This document shows, one piece after another, positions 45,416-52,355 of a stretch of 64,000 nucleotides of DNA. How positions within the stretch are numbered: the first letter of the stretch is position 1; each line of letters begins with the position of its first letter. The position numbers and the translations under genes are program-made. The notes under the pieces are model-generated. The model saw only the letters and a list, made by a program, of their open reading frames with translations, ran no database searches and had not been told where the DNA came from. The DNA comes from Nocardia caishijiensis NBRC 108228 (GTDB taxonomy: Bacteria > Actinomycetota > Actinomycetes > Mycobacteriales > Mycobacteriaceae), in assembly GCF_001612825.1 (NCBI RefSeq), contig NZ_BDBE01000034.1, positions 186,001 through 250,000 on the forward strand, read 5' to 3'.

Positions 45416-45491
45416 CGCCGTACCCCCTCGTCCTGAACGTGAGACCGAAAATCGGGTGTGGATCCGTCACCGGTCCACCGCCTCACCGTAC

Positions 45492-46376
45492 TCAGACGAG
45501 CGGCCGTCCGAGTCGGTGGCGCCGCCGCATGTCCCAGAGCACCGTGGTGTACGGGAAGAGTCGAGCGCGCGCGGGCAGCCGACCGTAGACCACGCCGATG
45601 CAGCGGAACAGCAGCCGGTGCCGCCGTTCCTGCGCGTCGGTCCACGGCAGATAGAGCTGGGCGCGCATGGGTGCGGGCAGCAGGCCGATCACCGCGAAGC
45701 GGTGGAAGTTCGCCAGCCAGCGCGGACGCGGCACGTTGCGCAAGCCGATCAGCTTGCGCAGGTATTCGGCGACCACGTCGTCGATCCGCATGGTCGCCAA
45801 TCCGGCGTCGAAGTAACGTTCGAACTCGTCCAGGTCGGCGGGCCACATGTCCGGCCGCATCTGCAGACCGGTGCCGAACCTGGCGCCGTACTGGACGAAG
45901 ACCTCCTTGGTGTCGCGGTCCAGCGGCCCGTACAGGCGTTCGTGGATGTCGAGGACGCCCCAGCACAGGCAGACCGCGACCCACTTCTGCAGTTCGGGAT
46001 CGAAGGCGTTGTACTTCACCGAGGCGCCCGGAGTCGAGCGCACGCGACGATGTACCCCGCCGACGGCCTCCCGATAGATGTCGCGGTCGGCCTCGGTGCC
46101 GAGCATCGCCACCGCGATGTAGGTGAGCGTGGTGCGCAGTCGCTTCCACGGGTGCACGTCGGCGCGGCCCGACTCGACGGTGCTCTCGACCACGCCGTAG
46201 CCGACGGGTCGGTTCGCGAGCTGCACGATCACATTCGCGCCCGCCCCGGCGAAGGCGCCGATACCGTCGAGGAATCGCTCGATCTGAAAGTCGTCGACCG
46301 TGCCGTATCGGCACCGAGGAACATCGCCGTGGTCACGCACTGTGGGCGGTGTGGGCACAGTTGAGGCGTTGCACAT
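45492..46376 (-). CDS. Oxygenase MpaB family protein (DUF2236)
   Basis: A 294-residue member of the MpaB/latex-clearing-protein-related haem family. It has the conserved GAGANVIVQLANRPVGYG near the N-terminus, HPWKRLRTTLTYIAVAML, YNAFDPELQKWVAVCLCWG and DIHERLYGPL, with a histidine in the predicted haem region. Relatives act as oxygenases on polyketide or isoprenoid chains; the substrate here is unknown. The ATG at 46376 follows AAGGAGA; a start at 46439 is less likely because it lies within the operator-like region. Confidence 0.82.
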   Translation of the reverse strand: MCNASTVPTPPTVRDHGDVPRCRYGTVDDFQIERFLDGIGAFAGAGANVIVQLANRPVGYGVVESTVESGRADVHPWKRLRTTLTYIAVAMLGTEADRDIYREAVGGVHRRVRSTPGASVKYNAFDPELQKWVAVCLCWGVLDIHERLYGPLDRDTKEVFVQYGARFGTGLQMRPDMWPADLDEFERYFDAGLATMRIDDVVAEYLRKLIGLRNVPRPRWLANFHRFAVIGLLPAPMRAQLYLPWTDAQERRHRLLFRCIGVVYGRLPARARLFPYTTVLWDMRRRHRLGRPLV

Positions 46377-46413
46377 GGTCCCGCGTCTCCTTGGTCGGTA
46401 GCTGCTGAGGCGA

Positions 46414-46426
46414 TGATACATTGAGA
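46414..46426. promoter_or_regulatory. Operator-like word upstream of the MpaB-type gene
   Basis: TGATACATTGAGA, an 11/13 match to the word before the aldehyde dehydrogenase gene and placed in the same orientation relative to the gene it precedes. It is 38 nt upstream of the oxygenase start. Confidence 0.5.
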
Positions 46427-46565
46427 AGGTATTCATCAAATCAACTCAGGCAGTATTCGTCTACCTTCCGATCCGTCGTCGACGCGGGGCCGAGACGCTG
46501 TGACAGACTCGCCGGTGGTTGCGCGCGGACGCACCGCACAGCACCACCGAGCGAGAGGACCCGAC

Positions 46566-46901
46566 ATGTCGGAGGCGAAGCGGATCAGCTGGGGCAAGCC
46601 GCGCACACCCACCGACGCCGACCGCGCTGCCCTGCGCGCGGACCTGCTCACCCGTGCCCGCGCGGTCCGCGCCGACGGCTGGGCCAACCGCGCCGAATGG
46701 ACGGCGGGCCAGGTGTCGGCCGTCGCCTACCTCCTCGGCGACAGCGATGTCCTCACCGAACTCGAGGAGTCCGAGGGGACGGTCCTGAGCCGCTACGCCG
46801 CCGAACTCTTCGGCTTCCACGGCGGCCGCAAGGACATCGAAACCGGCCTGGCCGGTACGCAGGCCTGGTTCGACACCGTCCGCGCAGCCCTCGACGCCTG
46901 A
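46566..46901 (+). CDS. Small hypothetical protein
   Basis: A 111-residue acidic protein opening MSEAKRISWGKPRTPTDADR, with WTAGQVSAVAYLLGDSDVL, SRYAAELFGFHGG and TQAWFDTVRAAL. It appears helical, with no recognisable domain or membrane segment. The ATG at 46566 has GAGAGGA upstream; an in-frame GTG at 46500 is possible. It is divergent from the oxygenase gene and convergent with the next one. Confidence 0.6.
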   Translation: MSEAKRISWGKPRTPTDADRAALRADLLTRARAVRADGWANRAEWTAGQVSAVAYLLGDSDVLTELEESEGTVLSRYAAELFGFHGGRKDIETGLAGTQAWFDTVRAALDA

Positions 46902-46935
46902 TACCCGTGGGCCACGTGCCCGACGCCGCGTCGGT

Positions 46936-47580
46936 TCAGCGGGCGCCTTCTATCCGCTCGCGCAAGGTGGTCAGGCCGGGTCCGGTGAGATCCGCGCAGT
47001 AGGCGACGCGGCTCGCCATCGCCATGGTCAACGCGATCGTCGTGCCGCGAACCAGTGCTCCGGTGCCGTGGGTGAAGGGACCGTCGGTGGCTTCCAGGCG
47101 CAGTCCCTCGATCAGGGTGCGGCTGGGGACGGTGAAGTCGCGTTCGGCGAAGAACGTGGCGACGGCGGTGGTCGCCTCGAGCGACGGCGTCGTGGTCAGT
47201 CCGAGGGGGCGCCGGATGTCCTGGCCGTGGACCACGACTTCACCGAGCCACGCGGCGGTGTCCCCGGAGGGCGCGGTGGTGCTGTCGAGGATCGCCGTGA
47301 ACTTGTCGAGTGTCTCGGCGGGCGTCGCTCCCCGGTGTTCGGCCTTGCGCCGCTCGTTGTGCTTGTCGAAGTCGAACCGCGCCCCGACGACGCTGACCAG
47401 CCAGCGCAATCGGCCGGTACTCGCACCCGCGGTGAGGTGGGTGACCACGTCTTCGACGGTCCAGGCACCGCACAGCGACGGCTGCTGCCACTGCTCGTCG
47501 TCGAGGCGGGCGAGATCGGCCGCGAGTGCGGCGCGTTCGGCATGCGTCATCGCCCAGAGCGTGGCGCGGGAATCGGGCAC
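46936..47580 (-). CDS. Maleylpyruvate isomerase family mycothiol-dependent enzyme
   Basis: A 214-residue protein of the DinB/TIGR03083 mycothiol-dependent group. The opening helix bundle has LARLDDEQWQQPSLCGAWTVEDVVTHL, where the first conserved histidine follows. The second region EVVVHGQDIRRPLGL supplies another histidine, consistent with the metal site of this fold. The reaction is unknown; mycothiol use is family knowledge. The GTG at 47580 follows GGAGG. Confidence 0.82.
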   Translation of the reverse strand: MPDSRATLWAMTHAERAALAADLARLDDEQWQQPSLCGAWTVEDVVTHLTAGASTGRLRWLVSVVGARFDFDKHNERRKAEHRGATPAETLDKFTAILDSTTAPSGDTAAWLGEVVVHGQDIRRPLGLTTTPSLEATTAVATFFAERDFTVPSRTLIEGLRLEATDGPFTHGTGALVRGTTIALTMAMASRVAYCADLTGPGLTTLRERIEGAR

Positions 47581-47673
47581 GAGAACCTCCGAGGCACCCT
47601 CGATCGCCGGGCGCCGTGGTGCCGGGCGACGTCCCGATCTGTAGACGACGCCGCCCCGGCGAATTGATCGGTG

Positions 47674-48837
47674 TCAGGAGGTTCGCAGCACGCAGCGGGT
47701 CGTGGAGTAGATGGTCGGCACGCATTCGTTGCAGTGCGTGCACAGCGACGGTGTCGCCCGGTCGACCTGCCAGCGACGGATCAGGTCGGGTTCGCGCAGC
47801 AGCGCACGGCCCATGGCGACGAAATCGAAGCCCTCGGCGCGGGCCTGCTCGGCGCCGGTCAGGTCGGTGATGCCGCCGAGCAGGATCAGCGGCATCGTCA
47901 GCTCCGCCCGGAAGCGTCGGGCCTTGTCCAGCAGATAGCCGGGTCGATACGGGTATTCGCGCAGGAACTTGCCGCCGACGAGCTGGAAACCCCAGCGCAC
48001 CGGAATCGGCAAGGCGCGGGCGAAGTTCCGGCGCGGGGCGTCACCGCGGAAGATGGCCATCGGGTTGAGCAGGGAGCTGCCCGCGGTGAGTTCGATGGCG
48101 TCGACGGCGCCGTCGTCCTGGAGCCAGCGGGCCACCCGCAGCGACTCCTCGATCGAGAACCCGCCGCGCACACCGTCTTCCATGGTGAGCTTGGCGGTGA
48201 CGGCCATGTCGGCGCCCGCCGCGTCGCGCACGGCGCGCACCAGCTCTCGGGCCACTCGCGCCCGGTTCACCAGCGTTCCGCCGTATTCGTCGCGGCGCCG
48301 GTTCAGCAGTGGACTCAGGAAGGCGCTGGCCAGGTAGTTGTGGCCAAGATGTACCTCGACGGCGTCGAACCCGGAGTCCCGTGCCAGCCGTGCCGCCCGC
48401 GCGTGTGCCGCGACGACCTCGGCGATGCCGAGTGCGTCGGGCACCTTGGTGAACCGCATGCCGAGCGGGTTGAACATCCGGCTCGGCGCCAGCGCGGGCG
48501 CCCCGTTCGACCGGGCGTTCGCCACCGGTCCCGCGTGCCCGAGCTGCGCACTCACCGCCGCGCCCTCGGCATGCACGGCGTCGGTGAGCCGTCGCAGCCC
48601 CGGCACCGCCTCTTGGCGCATCCAGATCTGCTGACGATCGGTGCGCCCACCCGGGGCGACCGCGCAGTAGGCGACCGTCGTCATCGCGACCCCACCGGCG
48701 GCGACCTCCCGATGGAACTCCACCAGCTCGTCGGTGACCAGCGCGTCGGGGGTGCGTCCCTCGAAGGTGGCCGCCTTGAGCACGCGGTTGCGCAGGGTGA
48801 GGGGACCGAGTCGGGCAGGCGCGAGAACATCGCTCAT
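47674..48837 (-). CDS. NADH:flavin oxidoreductase, Old Yellow Enzyme-like
   Basis: A 387-residue FMN-dependent TIM-barrel protein: LAPARLGPLTLRNRVLKAATFEGR, QLGHAGPVAN, VEVHLGHNYLASAFLSPLLNRR and LGGITDLTGAEQA. Near the C-terminus it keeps CTHCNECVPTIYSTTRC, a four-cysteine motif like the [4Fe-4S] site of 2,4-dienoyl-CoA reductase-type proteins. The long NAD(P)-binding C-terminal domain of that group is absent. It probably reduces an activated alkene or ketone; the substrate is unknown. The ATG at 48837 lies 8 nt from the palindrome below, so that site would block transcription or initiation directly. Confidence 0.86.
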   Translation of the reverse strand: MSDVLAPARLGPLTLRNRVLKAATFEGRTPDALVTDELVEFHREVAAGGVAMTTVAYCAVAPGGRTDRQQIWMRQEAVPGLRRLTDAVHAEGAAVSAQLGHAGPVANARSNGAPALAPSRMFNPLGMRFTKVPDALGIAEVVAAHARAARLARDSGFDAVEVHLGHNYLASAFLSPLLNRRRDEYGGTLVNRARVARELVRAVRDAAGADMAVTAKLTMEDGVRGGFSIEESLRVARWLQDDGAVDAIELTAGSSLLNPMAIFRGDAPRRNFARALPIPVRWGFQLVGGKFLREYPYRPGYLLDKARRFRAELTMPLILLGGITDLTGAEQARAEGFDFVAMGRALLREPDLIRRWQVDRATPSLCTHCNECVPTIYSTTRCVLRTS

Positions 48838-48845
48838 CCCCGAAG

Positions 48846-48859
48846 TGAAACACGTTTCA
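48846..48859. promoter_or_regulatory. Perfect palindrome TGAAACACGTTTCA
   Basis: A 6-2-6 inverted repeat with no mismatch lies 8 nt upstream of the oxidoreductase start. It has the look of a TetR-type operator. The regulator is not adjacent; the nearest TetR gene is at 44744. Confidence 0.55.
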
Positions 48860-48905
48860 GTTCGGGGCGGCAACGGAACCGTCCGCTCAGTGGGCCGAAA
48901 TCGAC

Positions 48906-49661
48906 CTACCAGCGGTCAGGGGTGACCGGAGCGTCCCAGGCCTTGGCGAAGCGGGTCTTGTCCTTGGTGTCCACTTCCTTGCGCCGGTACACGATGTACG
49001 GGCGGGTGAGGTAACCGATGGGTGCGCTGAACATGTGCACCAGCCGGGTGTACGGCCAGGCCGCGACCAGCGCGAGCACCACGAGCCCGTGCAGCTGGAA
49101 GGTCCACGGCACGCCGACCATCAGCTCGGGTTCGGGGTTGATGGTGAACAGGCCGCGGAACCACGGCGACACGGTGTCGCGGTAGTTGTAGGTGCCCCAC
49201 AGCAGGTTCGAGCCCCAGGTGTTGAGCAGCCCGGTGACCAGCGCCAACGTGAGCAAGGTGTACATCATGATGTCGTTGCGGCTGGTCGCTTTGCGCACGG
49301 CGGGCACGACGATCCGGCGATAGCACAGGATGGCCACGCCGGCCACCACCATCAGTCCCGCGACCGAACCGGCCCCGACCGCGACCAGGTGATAGGTGTG
49401 CTCGGAGATGCCGAGCGCCGCCGTCCACGACTGCGGAATCAACAGACCCATCACATGCCCGCCGAACACCCCGAGCATGCCGAAGTGGAACAGCGGACTA
49501 CCCAGCTGCAACAGCTTGGACTCGTAGATCTGCGAGGACCGCGTGGTCCACCCGAACTGGTCGAACCGGTAGCGCCAGACATGGCCGAGCACAAAGGAAG
49601 TCGCGGCGATGTAGGGCAGGATCAGCCACAGGCCTTCGGGGAGCGGAATGGTGGCGTTCAT
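48906..49661 (-). CDS. narI: Respiratory nitrate reductase gamma subunit
   Basis: A 251-residue membrane protein with five predicted helices, the di-haem b quinol-oxidising subunit that delivers electrons to NarGH. Haem-ligand histidines are expected in LGHVWRYR, PLFHFGMLGVFGGHVMG, TYNYRDT-side and QLHGLVVLALVAAW regions, which are all present. The ATG overlaps the narJ stop by 4 nt. Last gene of the nar operon; the oxidoreductase gene beyond it begins 69 nt further. Confidence 0.93.
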   Translation of the reverse strand: MNATIPLPEGLWLILPYIAATSFVLGHVWRYRFDQFGWTTRSSQIYESKLLQLGSPLFHFGMLGVFGGHVMGLLIPQSWTAALGISEHTYHLVAVGAGSVAGLMVVAGVAILCYRRIVVPAVRKATSRNDIMMYTLLTLALVTGLLNTWGSNLLWGTYNYRDTVSPWFRGLFTINPEPELMVGVPWTFQLHGLVVLALVAAWPYTRLVHMFSAPIGYLTRPYIVYRRKEVDTKDKTRFAKAWDAPVTPDRW

Positions 49662-50338
49662 CGGCGTCCTTCTGTGGCGTCGAAGAGGGCGGGGTCCATG
49701 GCGAAGGGTTCCAGGCCGACCTCTTCCTCGGGCGGGCCCTGGGCGGCGAGTTCGGCGATGCGGCGGCGGTCGGCGGTGGTCACCGGCGGCAGGGTCGCCA
49801 GGACCGCCGCGAGGACACCGGCGTACGTGGAGTTGTTGTCGCCCAGCGACAACCGAAGCAGTTCCAGCACCGGAACGTGCTCACCGAGCAGGCGTTCACC
49901 GCCGACCGGGTCGACGGTGGCGGCGAACTCGAGCAGCACCGGCAGGTGGTCGGGCAGTTCCTCGTCGCCGAGTTCGGCACCGGCCTGGCGGTAGGCGTGC
50001 TTGAAACGCAGCAGCGCCATGCCCCGTTTGCGGGTGTCGCCGTAGGCGTAGAACGTCAGGTGCAGGCTGGCCCGGCGGCGCATGTCGAAGGTCTCGACAT
50101 AGCTCTTTGCCACCTCGATGTCCGGGGTGTCGCGCAGGTAGGCGAGCACCGGCTCGAAGTGTGCGCGCACCTCGTCGGGCAATTGTGCTGCGGCAGAGGA
50201 GATCTGGTCGAGAAGAGCGAGGGTCTGTTCGCCCGGATAGTCCAGCAGCAATGCCGCCAGGCGCCAGACCATGCGTCGCTCGTGCTCGGCCAGCGCGAGG
50301 ACGGGCTCGGGTCGACGACGGATCGAGAGCAGGCTCAT
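49658..50338 (-). CDS. narJ: Nitrate reductase molybdenum cofactor assembly chaperone
   Basis: A 226-residue all-helical NarJ. It shows RMVWRLAALLLDYPGEQTLALL at the N-terminus, the hallmark YVETFDMRRRASLHLTFYAYGDTRKRG in the middle, and LPDHLPVLLEFAAT. It binds apo-NarG and is needed for cofactor insertion but is not part of the final complex. The ATG overlaps the stop of the small 55-residue ORF as ATGA, and its stop overlaps narI likewise. Confidence 0.93.
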   Translation of the reverse strand: MSLLSIRRRPEPVLALAEHERRMVWRLAALLLDYPGEQTLALLDQISSAAAQLPDEVRAHFEPVLAYLRDTPDIEVAKSYVETFDMRRRASLHLTFYAYGDTRKRGMALLRFKHAYRQAGAELGDEELPDHLPVLLEFAATVDPVGGERLLGEHVPVLELLRLSLGDNNSTYAGVLAAVLATLPPVTTADRRRIAELAAQGPPEEEVGLEPFAMDPALFDATEGRR

Positions 50339-50502
50339 CGCCGGTCCTCCCGTGCTTCCTCGGTCATGCGCCGGTACGCCGCGAGCAGACCCGCGACCCC
50401 GTAATCGGTGGTCTCGGTGCCGTAGGCCACCGCCGGTGTCGCCGACCGATGTCCCGTGGCGCGAGCGTGCCTGATGTGCCCGGCCGTCCCGGTCGTGCTC
50501 AT
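50335..50502 (-). CDS. Small 55-residue ORF inserted between narH and narJ
   Basis: The ORF begins with an ATG that shares ATGA with the narH stop and ends with a TGA within the ATGA of narJ, so all three genes are coupled with 4-nt overlaps. The peptide opens MSTTGTAGHIRHARATGHRS and ends LLAAYRRMTEEAREDRR, with a basic middle and an amphipathic helical C-terminus. There is no signal or membrane part and I know no family for it. Mycobacterial nar operons usually place narJ directly after narH. It may be a real small protein or a spacer that keeps coupling. Confidence 0.55.
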   Translation of the reverse strand: MSTTGTAGHIRHARATGHRSATPAVAYGTETTDYGVAGLLAAYRRMTEEAREDRR

Positions 50503-52190
50503 GAGGTCACCCCGCTGACAGCCGGGTCGGTGGCTTCGGCGCCGTTGCCTCCGCCACCGGTTCCGGCGCCGTTGCCGGTGTGGCCGTTGCCGTTGCCGTT
50601 GCCGGGCAGCAGGCCCGCGGTGGAGCGACCGTCCCAGTTGAGCAGGTTGATCCGCCCCGACTTCTCCTCCGGTGCGGCCTGATTCGTGTCGGCGAGGGAG
50701 AACTTCTCCACCACCTGGTCGAACGCCGTCATGCCGGGCCCGCCGTCGGTATCGAGGCTGCACCCGGTGGCCAGCGAATCCAGTTCGTGCGCACGGGACG
50801 TCGCGCCGGTGGGGATCACATAGCGGTGCTCGTACTTGGCGATGGCCAGCAGCCGGTACATCGCCTCGATCTCCTCGGGCTCGAGCCCGATCGATGGCGC
50901 GATGCCGGGCGCGGGCTCCTCACCGAGATTCACCGACCGCATGAACGCACGCATCCCCGCGAGCCGTTGCAGCGCGGCCCGCACCGGCCCGATCTCCCCG
51001 GCGGTGAACAGCTCGGCCAGGTAGCCGATCGGAATGCGCAGTGCGTCGATGGCGCCGAACAGGTTGCCCGCGTCCTCACCGTCGTGCCCGGTCTCGGTGA
51101 GCACGTCCACCACCGGCGACAGCGGCGGCACGTACCAGACCATCGGCATGGTGCGGTATTCCGGGTGCAGCGGCAGCGCGAGCTGGTAGTCGACGATCAG
51201 CTTGTACACCGGCGAATCCTGCGCGGCGGCAATCCATTCCGGCGAGATGCCCGCCTTCTCCGCCTCGGCGATCACGCGCGGGTCGTGCGGGTTGAGGAAC
51301 ACCCCGAGCTGAGAGGTGTACAGATCCTGCGGGTCGGTGACCTGCGCCGCCTCGAGCACCGCGTCGGCGTCGTAGAGCATCACGCCGATGTAGCGCAACC
51401 GGCCCACGCAGGTTTCCGAGCACACGGTCGGGATGCCGACCTCCACGCGCGGGTAGCAGAAGGTGCACTTCTCCGCCTTGCCCGTCTTGTGGTTGAAGTA
51501 GATCTTCTTGTACGGGCAGCCGGTGATGCACTGGCGCCAACCGCGGCATTTGTCCTGGTCGACGAGCACGATGCCGTCTTCCTCGCGCTTGTAGATCGCG
51601 CCCGACGGGCACGACGCGGCACACGAGGGATTGAGGCAGTGCTCGCAGATGCGCGGCAGGTAGAACATGAAGGTCTCTTCGAACTCCAGTTTCACCTTGT
51701 CCTCGAGCTTGCCGAGCAAGGGGTCCTTGCCGACCTGCTCGGGGCCCGAACCCAGGTCGTCGTCCCAGTTCGCGCCCCAGGTGACCTTGGTGTCCTCACC
51801 GGTGATCAGCGACTTCGGCCGCGCGACCGGAGTGGTGTCCGTCGGCGGCGACGACAGCAGGTTGTCGTAGTCGTAGCTCCACGGCTCGTAGTAGTCGTCG
51901 ACCGTCGGCAGATCCGGGTTGGCGAAGATGTTCATCAACCGCTTGAACCGCGACCCCGACTTCAGGGTGAGCTTGCCGCGCTTGTTGAGCGTCCAGCCAC
52001 CCTTCCACTTCTCCTGGTCCTCGTACTGGCGCGGATAGCCCTGTCCCGGACGGGTTTCCACATTGTTGAACCAGACGTACTCGGTGCCACCGCGATTGGT
52101 CCACGCCTGCTTGCAGGTGACCGAGCAGGTGTGGCAGCCGATGCACTTGTCCAGGTTCATGACCATGGCGAGCTGAGCCATTACGCGCAT
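50499..52190 (-). CDS. narH: Respiratory nitrate reductase beta subunit
   Basis: A 563-residue iron-sulfur protein. The four cluster motifs are visible: CIGCHTCSVTC, CEHCLNPSCAASCP, CRGWRQCITGCP (Trp in place of one Cys, the [3Fe-4S] site) and CTFCYPR with CSETCVGR. It transfers electrons from NarI to NarG at the inner membrane face. The start MRVMAQLAMVMNL matches the family. The last roughly 30 residues form a Gly/Asn-rich tail (GNGNGNGHTGNGAGTGGGG) not usual in NarH. A repeat copy separates it from narG. Confidence 0.95.
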   Translation of the reverse strand: MRVMAQLAMVMNLDKCIGCHTCSVTCKQAWTNRGGTEYVWFNNVETRPGQGYPRQYEDQEKWKGGWTLNKRGKLTLKSGSRFKRLMNIFANPDLPTVDDYYEPWSYDYDNLLSSPPTDTTPVARPKSLITGEDTKVTWGANWDDDLGSGPEQVGKDPLLGKLEDKVKLEFEETFMFYLPRICEHCLNPSCAASCPSGAIYKREEDGIVLVDQDKCRGWRQCITGCPYKKIYFNHKTGKAEKCTFCYPRVEVGIPTVCSETCVGRLRYIGVMLYDADAVLEAAQVTDPQDLYTSQLGVFLNPHDPRVIAEAEKAGISPEWIAAAQDSPVYKLIVDYQLALPLHPEYRTMPMVWYVPPLSPVVDVLTETGHDGEDAGNLFGAIDALRIPIGYLAELFTAGEIGPVRAALQRLAGMRAFMRSVNLGEEPAPGIAPSIGLEPEEIEAMYRLLAIAKYEHRYVIPTGATSRAHELDSLATGCSLDTDGGPGMTAFDQVVEKFSLADTNQAAPEEKSGRINLLNWDGRSTAGLLPGNGNGNGHTGNGAGTGGGGNGAEATDPAVSGVTS

Positions 52191-52195
52191 GACTA

Positions 52196-52304
52196 TTCCG
52201 CCTCTCCGCGACTTTTGCGCACGGCTCGGGAGCCGTCGAGCGTCCTGCATGCGGGCGTGCGGTCGGATACCAATCCGGTTCTGGACGTGCCCGATGAGTT
52301 ACCC
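52196..52304 (+). repeat. Degenerate dispersed repeat, copy F, in the narG-narH gap
   Basis: It keeps the head ATTCCGCCTCTCCGCG and the tail CGTGCCCGATGAGTTACCC at the family distance; the middle has diverged. It occupies most of a 165-bp gap in an operon whose other genes overlap. On the minus strand the head ends 5 nt before the narH start codon. Confidence 0.6.
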
Positions 52305-52355
52305 GGACGGTTCGAAATCAGTTGTCGCCTGGGAGAACGAACAGAGTGGTCCATG

